The notes under the pieces were generated by a model, which was not told the origin of the DNA, did not search any database, and saw nothing but the letters and a program-made list of their open reading frames with translations. A stretch of DNA of 26,213 nucleotides. Origin: DATIRA01 sp964553405 (GTDB taxonomy: Bacteria; Pseudomonadota; Gammaproteobacteria; Steroidobacterales; Steroidobacteraceae). Below, piece by piece: positions 22,833 to 26,213 of the stretch (positions are counted from its first letter, which is position 1; each line of letters begins with the position of its first letter). Where the stretch lies: positions 1-26,213 of the forward strand of contig CAZKLS010000031.1 of NCBI GenBank assembly GCA_964553405.1. Reading direction: 5' to 3'. Both the position numbers and the translations under genes were made by a program.

Positions 22833-23231
22833 TCAGGCCTGGACGATCGCCAGCAGCATCATCGCGAGCCCCACCGTGCCGATGCCCCAGATGAGGCTGC
22901 GCACGTAGGTGATGCCTGCCCAGTACACCGGCAGGTAGACGAGCCGCGCCCAGAAGAAGACGGTGGCGCCAAGCGTCGCCTCTTCGTCCACGCCGACGGC
23001 ATGCGCGACCAGCGCCAGCACGGCGAACAGCACGAAGTTCTCCAGCGTGTTGCCGGCCGCGCGGACGGCGCGGCCGCCGAGCGGCGTCGCTTCGGGAAGA
23101 TTGTCTCGATTGCTGAGGCCGAGCCTCATGCCCTCCAGCGTCCATTCACGGTTGCGCAGGACTGCGCCCGCCATGATCGACACCCAGGTCAGCACGGTCG
23201 TCCAGACGAGGATCTGCAGCAGTGTGGTCAT
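22833..23231 (-). CDS. MAPEG-family membrane protein
   Basis: 132 residues with four hydrophobic helices (about 3-25, 60-82, 88-108 and 112-130). LGGRAVRAAGNTLENFVLFA carries the R-A-x-x-N-x-x-E-N pattern of MAPEG proteins (membrane-associated proteins in eicosanoid and glutathione metabolism), where it contacts glutathione. Bacterial members are mostly uncharacterised, some with glutathione transferase activity. The ATG at 23231 has GGAG eight bases upstream. It stands alone, divergent from the NTF2-like gene. Confidence 0.88.
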   Translation of the reverse strand: MTTLLQILVWTTVLTWVSIMAGAVLRNREWTLEGMRLGLSNRDNLPEATPLGGRAVRAAGNTLENFVLFAVLALVAHAVGVDEEATLGATVFFWARLVYLPVYWAGITYVRSLIWGIGTVGLAMMLLAIVQA

Positions 23232-23304
23232 CAGTTCATCTCCGTAAGCCGCGAAGTTTAGCGGCATGCGAGGGGTGCTGCATGGCAGGCTGTCCTGGGA
23301 TCGT

Positions 23305-23333
23305 TTGTCGCGCGCCTGCAGGCAAGGCATATT
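23305..23333 (+). promoter_or_regulatory. Promoter candidate for the four-gene run
   Basis: TTGTCG (23305-23310) and CATATT (23328-23333), each four of six to consensus, are 17 bases apart. They sit 63 bases before the first ATG of the 23396-25602 operon and divergent from the MAPEG gene. Confidence 0.35.
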
Positions 23334-23395
23334 TGTGCGCCGACATGATTCCCGATCTTGCCCGGCCGCGCCGGGTCCGCCGACCAGAGGTGTCC

Positions 23396-23866
23396 ATGAT
23401 GAGTAAGCGTGCTGCGTTCGCGTCCGTGCTGGGTCTGCTCGCGATGATCGCGCTGCCGGTTGCGTCCGCGAGCGCCGCGGAGGGCGGTGATCCCGTCGCG
23501 GAGATCACCCGGCTGCTCGAGTGGTTTCTCGCTCCCGAGAACAATCCGCAGGCAGCCACGCACCAGCGCTTCTGGGCCGACGATCTCGTGTACACGAGCT
23601 CCGCCGGCGTGGTGCGGACCAAGGCCGAGATCATGGCGGGTTTCACCGGCGATCCCCCGCCGGCGGACCAGACGAGCTGGAGCGCCGAGGACGTCCTGGT
23701 GCGACCGTATGGCGACGCCGCCGCGCTGACGTTCAGGCTGGTCGGTCGGGCAGCCGACGGCAGCACGATGCAATACCGCAACAGCGCGATGTTACTCATG
23801 CGCGGCGGCGAATGGCGCGCCGTCACCTGGCAGGCGACGCGGGTTTCTGAACAGCCCGCGCCCTGA
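23396..23866 (+). CDS. Exported NTF2-like (DUF4440-type) protein
   Basis: 156 residues. The signal peptide MMSKRAAFASVLGLLAMIAL ends after an Ala-rich SASA stretch, around residue 27. The mature part reads DPVAEITRLLEWFLAPENNP, FWADDLVYTSSAGVVRTKAE and, near the end, GGEWRAVTWQATRV, which is the cone-shaped NTF2/DUF4440 fold: a hydrophobic pocket used by many enzymes and binding proteins. The ligand is unknown. Two adjacent ATGs (23396, 23399) fit the AGAGG upstream; either may be used. The SRPBCC gene starts seven bases after its stop. Confidence 0.8.
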   Translation: MMSKRAAFASVLGLLAMIALPVASASAAEGGDPVAEITRLLEWFLAPENNPQAATHQRFWADDLVYTSSAGVVRTKAEIMAGFTGDPPPADQTSWSAEDVLVRPYGDAAALTFRLVGRAADGSTMQYRNSAMLLMRGGEWRAVTWQATRVSEQPAP

Positions 23867-23873
23867 CGCCGGC

Positions 23874-24266
23874 TTGGAAACGAGTGCCCGCATTCCGGCG
23901 GATGCATCGACCGTCTGGCGACTGCTGACCGACACGTACCAGTGGCCGCGCTGGGGACCGAGTGTTCGCGCCGTCGACTGCCCCGATAGATTCATTGGTC
24001 CAGGCAGCAGCGGCAGGGTGCAGACCGCGCTCGGGGTCTGGCTGCCCTTCCAGATCACAGGCTTCGAGGAGGACGCGGCCTGGAACTGGGTCGTGGCCGG
24101 CATCCCCGCCACCGGCCATCGTGTTCAGCCGATCGATCCGCAGACCTGCCGAGTCACGTTTACGGTCCCGACCTGGGCCCCGTTCTACCTGCCCGTTTGC
24201 GCCGCCGCGATCCGGCGGATCGGACAACTCGCGCGGCGCGAAGGCCAGCGAAGGAAACCGAGGTAA
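23874..24266 (+). CDS. SRPBCC-family protein
   Basis: 130 residues. It opens with METSARIPADASTVWRLLTD and YQWPRWGPSVRAV, the typical start of START-like/polyketide cyclase proteins, then GSSGRVQTALGVWLPFQITG, WNWVVAGIPATGHRV and a C-terminal helix. These bind hydrophobic ligands in a central cavity. The TTG at 23874 has no clear Shine-Dalgarno, so translation may depend on coupling with the upstream gene, whose stop is seven bases away. The hydrolase follows by eight bases. Confidence 0.78.
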   Translation: METSARIPADASTVWRLLTDTYQWPRWGPSVRAVDCPDRFIGPGSSGRVQTALGVWLPFQITGFEEDAAWNWVVAGIPATGHRVQPIDPQTCRVTFTVPTWAPFYLPVCAAAIRRIGQLARREGQRRKPR

Positions 24267-24274
24267 CACCCACC

Positions 24275-25138
24275 GTGCACTTCCACGAGATTACCGTCCC
24301 GGCCACGGACGGCTACCGCGTGCCTCTCGAGGTATCCGAGGCTGCGGAGCCGTCGGCGCGATTGCTGCTGCTGCCGGCGCTCGGCATCCAGGCACGCCTG
24401 TACCGCAGGCTCGGCGCGCAGCTCGCGGCGTCCGGGATCAGCATGACGGCGCTCGAGCAGCGCGGTCATGGGCGCAGCGCGCTGCGGCCGTCGCGCAGTT
24501 GCGACTACGGCTTCAGCGAGTGGCTGCAGGCGGACATCCCGGCGGCGCTCGACTGGATGCATTCACTCGAGCCGCAGGTGCCGGTCTTCCTCGCCGGACA
24601 CAGCCTCGGTGGCCACCTCGCGCTGATGGCGCGGGCGCTGTACCCGCAACGCGTCGCCGGCGTCGTGCTGCTCACGACCGCGACGCCGTACTTCCGGTGC
24701 TACCGCGGCATCACCCGTCGTCAGGTGCAGTTCCTGATTGCGGCTGTCCCGCTGGTCACGGCTGCGCTCGGCTATTACCCCGGCAACCGCATGGGATTCG
24801 GTGGGCGGGAAGCCCGCCGACTGATGTCAGACTGGCTGGTGATGGCACGCGAGAATCGCTACGGCGCACGGGGCATGGAGCGGCATGACCTCGAGCGCCT
24901 CGTCCGCTCCGACGGCTGCCCGGTCCTCTCGGTCTACTGCGACCGGGACGACTTCGCCCCGCTCTCCGCAATCGAGGGCGTCACCGGTCGGCTGGCGAAC
25001 CATCGGATCGAGTCGTTCGAGATCACCAGCGAAGCGCTGGGAGCGCGGGCCGATCATACGTCCTGGGCGCGGCATCCCGACGTCGCGGCGCGAGCGATCG
25101 CACGCTGGATCCACGGGCAGACCGTCTTGACCAGATGA
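24275..25138 (+). CDS. Alpha/beta hydrolase (COG4757-like)
   Basis: 287 residues. Catalytic triad: nucleophile Ser110 in GHSLGGH, acid Asp225 or Asp226 in CDRDDFAP, His261 in ADHTSW. The oxyanion region ALGIQARLYRRLG follows the first strand, and EQRGHGRSA is the usual alpha/beta hydrolase turn. The insert LGYYPGNRMGFGGREARRLM is the mark of the COG4757 group of predicted hydrolases or acyltransferases. The substrate is unknown, possibly an ester. GTG at 24275 is chosen for its place just after the SRPBCC stop and the family's N-terminus. It overlaps the PH-domain gene by four bases (ATGA). Confidence 0.85.
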   Translation: MHFHEITVPATDGYRVPLEVSEAAEPSARLLLLPALGIQARLYRRLGAQLAASGISMTALEQRGHGRSALRPSRSCDYGFSEWLQADIPAALDWMHSLEPQVPVFLAGHSLGGHLALMARALYPQRVAGVVLLTTATPYFRCYRGITRRQVQFLIAAVPLVTAALGYYPGNRMGFGGREARRLMSDWLVMARENRYGARGMERHDLERLVRSDGCPVLSVYCDRDDFAPLSAIEGVTGRLANHRIESFEITSEALGARADHTSWARHPDVAARAIARWIHGQTVLTR

Positions 25139-25602
25139 GACAGCCAGTCGCATCAACGAGCCGGGCGATACGGATCGTGACCGCCGCGGTGTTGATACTG
25201 AACGCGGGCCTCTACGTCGCGGCGCTGTTCCAGCCCGCAGCGATTTACGCGGCCGTTGGCATCAGTGCGATCGTGCTGATCAGCTACTTCCTCTGGACGC
25301 CGGTGAGTTATGAACTGGTGAGCGGCGAGTTGAACGTGTCCTTCCGATTCGGCTGCAGACGATACAGTCCGGTCACGAAGTGTTCACCTGTCGAAGCTCC
25401 GCTGCGCGCGGGCATCCGGGTGTTCGGAAACGGTGGACTCTTTGCCGGCTCCGGGATCTTCTGGAACCGGACCTACGGAATGCACCGCGCCTACGTCACG
25501 TCGACGAGGCCTGAGGACCTGGTCCTCGTCGAGACGACAGACACGCGGATCCTGATCAGTCCGCAGGACGCCGGTGCGTGGCTGCGGGCGTCCGGACACT
25601 GA
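25135..25602 (+). CDS. Membrane protein with bacterial PH-like domain (bPH_6 type)
   Basis: 155 residues. Two membrane helices (about 12-32 and 36-54) are followed by a beta-rich part: YELVSGELNVSFRFGC, GNGGLFAGSGIFWNRTYGMH and LVLVETTDTRILISPQDAGAW. The last two pieces match the bacterial PH domain group PF10882, often found after two helices. These sit on the cytoplasmic membrane; their role is unclear. It overlaps the hydrolase stop by four bases and ends 13 bases before the aminotransferase stop. Confidence 0.82.
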   Translation: MRQPVASTSRAIRIVTAAVLILNAGLYVAALFQPAAIYAAVGISAIVLISYFLWTPVSYELVSGELNVSFRFGCRRYSPVTKCSPVEAPLRAGIRVFGNGGLFAGSGIFWNRTYGMHRAYVTSTRPEDLVLVETTDTRILISPQDAGAWLRASGH

Positions 25603-25615
25603 CGGCGGGCGCGCA

Positions 25616-26213
25616 TCAGATCCCCATTGCCCTCAGCGCGTGACCTAGCTTCTCGTAGTCGCCGTCGCAGTTGTAAACCTGCCCGGAAACCCGGATCAGC
25701 CTCTTCGGCGGAGCGGGCCAGGGGATCACCGGGACCTCGATCTGGAACTTCTCAAGCAGCCGATCCTGCAACGGATCCGCGTACAGCGGCGAGCTGCCCG
25801 GGCGACCGTCGCCGTCGGGCAACGGCAGCGACGCCAGCGAACCGATCATTTCATCAGGGCACGGCGCATCGACACCCAGCACCTCGCAGAGCACGTCGCG
25901 GCCTCGCAGTGCGAGCTGATGGTTGGTCTCACGAATCGCCGCCCAACCACCGGGCATCAGTTGACCCATGAACCGGATCGCCTCGGGCACCGAGAGGATC
26001 GCGGTGGGATCGTCGGTCCCCATCCAGTCGAACTCGATCAGGTAGCGGGATCGACCCGTCCGGGTCGAGTTGGCACCGTGGCTGATCACGGCGGGCCGGG
26101 TCCGTTGCTGCATGTCCGGTCTGGTGTACAGGAAGGCGGCGCCCTTCGGCGCGCAGATCCACTTGTGGCAGTTGCCCGTGTACCAGGCTGCACCGATCGC
26201 GGCCAGGTCCAGC
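25616..26213 (-). CDS. Class V aminotransferase / isopenicillin-N epimerase-like (partial, 5' end off window)
   Basis: An open minus frame runs from the right edge to the TGA at 25616-25618, giving 198 residues. It begins LDLAAIGAAWYTGNCHKWIC, then APKGAAFLYTRPDM. The Lys of CHKW is the PLP-binding lysine of the isopenicillin N epimerase-like class V aminotransferases and desulfurase relatives. The rest, RYLIEFDWMGTDDPTAILSV and FQIEVPVIPWPAPPKRLIRV, matches the C-terminal domain of that group. Substrate specificity cannot be read, and nothing here suggests beta-lactam synthesis. Catalytic-domain residues before the lysine are outside the window. Confidence 0.88.
   Translation of the reverse strand, partial: LDLAAIGAAWYTGNCHKWICAPKGAAFLYTRPDMQQRTRPAVISHGANSTRTGRSRYLIEFDWMGTDDPTAILSVPEAIRFMGQLMPGGWAAIRETNHQLALRGRDVLCEVLGVDAPCPDEMIGSLASLPLPDGDGRPGSSPLYADPLQDRLLEKFQIEVPVIPWPAPPKRLIRVSGQVYNCDGDYEKLGHALRAMGI

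Noticed and set aside
1..26213. Search by eye for CRISPR arrays, tRNA/rRNA genes, transposases, integrases, phage or toxin-antitoxin genes
   Set aside because: None seen; the only direct repeats are the in-frame ones in the phasin tail and the doubled SOUL signature.

Overview
The window is a high-GC (about two thirds G+C by eye) bacterial chromosome segment with dense, mostly short-spaced genes. It looks like a draft or metagenome-derived scaffold: exactly 100 Ns at 2256-2355 mark an assembly gap. A phasin with a lysine/alanine-rich tail, a CadC-like membrane regulator with TPRs, a FadI-type thiolase homologue, UbiB, a BON-LysM protein and a classic Fur-type box point to a Gammaproteobacterium. 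An environmental heterotroph of the Steroidobacterales/Nevskiales/Woeseiales kind is my guess; no rRNA or marker gene is present to prove it. I found no tRNA, rRNA, CRISPR array, insertion sequence or phage gene.

Layout. 1-4885: the tail of an unknown gene and its terminator, a phasin-like gene coupled to an AraC-family regulator, a convergent Baeyer-Villiger monooxygenase plus SRPBCC pair broken by the gap, and a small lipoprotein. 4918-7581: an arginine/ornithine catabolic module, in which an Lrp/AsnC regulator faces an ornithine cyclodeaminase-arginase operon across an AT-rich spacer with a perfect inverted repeat. 7693-12845: a CadC-like winged-helix/TPR membrane protein, a UbiB-family kinase-like gene downstream of a BON-LysM gene, and a small helical protein. 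12858-16655: a divergent pair made of a lipoprotein (one CxxCH motif, beta-propeller-like PD40 repeats, TPRs) and a secreted parallel beta-helix protein. 16761-19837: a protein with three Rid/YjgF-like domains, then a Fur-box-preceded cysteine-rich gene and a lipocalin-like gene, facing a SOUL heme-binding protein. 19888-22769: a FadI-like thiolase homologue that lacks the nucleophilic Cys and the GHP His, then GNAT, VOC and helical hypothetical genes. 22833-26213: a MAPEG protein, a tight four-gene run (NTF2-like, SRPBCC, alpha/beta hydrolase, bacterial PH domain), and the end of a class-V aminotransferase.

How genes work together. The clearest pathway is arginine -> ornithine + urea (arginase), then ornithine -> proline + ammonia (ornithine cyclodeaminase), probably under the divergent Lrp-type regulator. 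The second candidate unit is iron/heme related: Fur-type box, ten-cysteine protein, lipocalin-like protein and the nearby SOUL protein. Its function is inferred from context only.

The best candidates for something undescribed are the Fur-boxed cysteine-rich protein, the triple-Rid protein with a CGCADC motif, the active-site-degenerate FadI paralogue, and the CxxCH/propeller/TPR lipoprotein paired with a secreted beta-helix protein.
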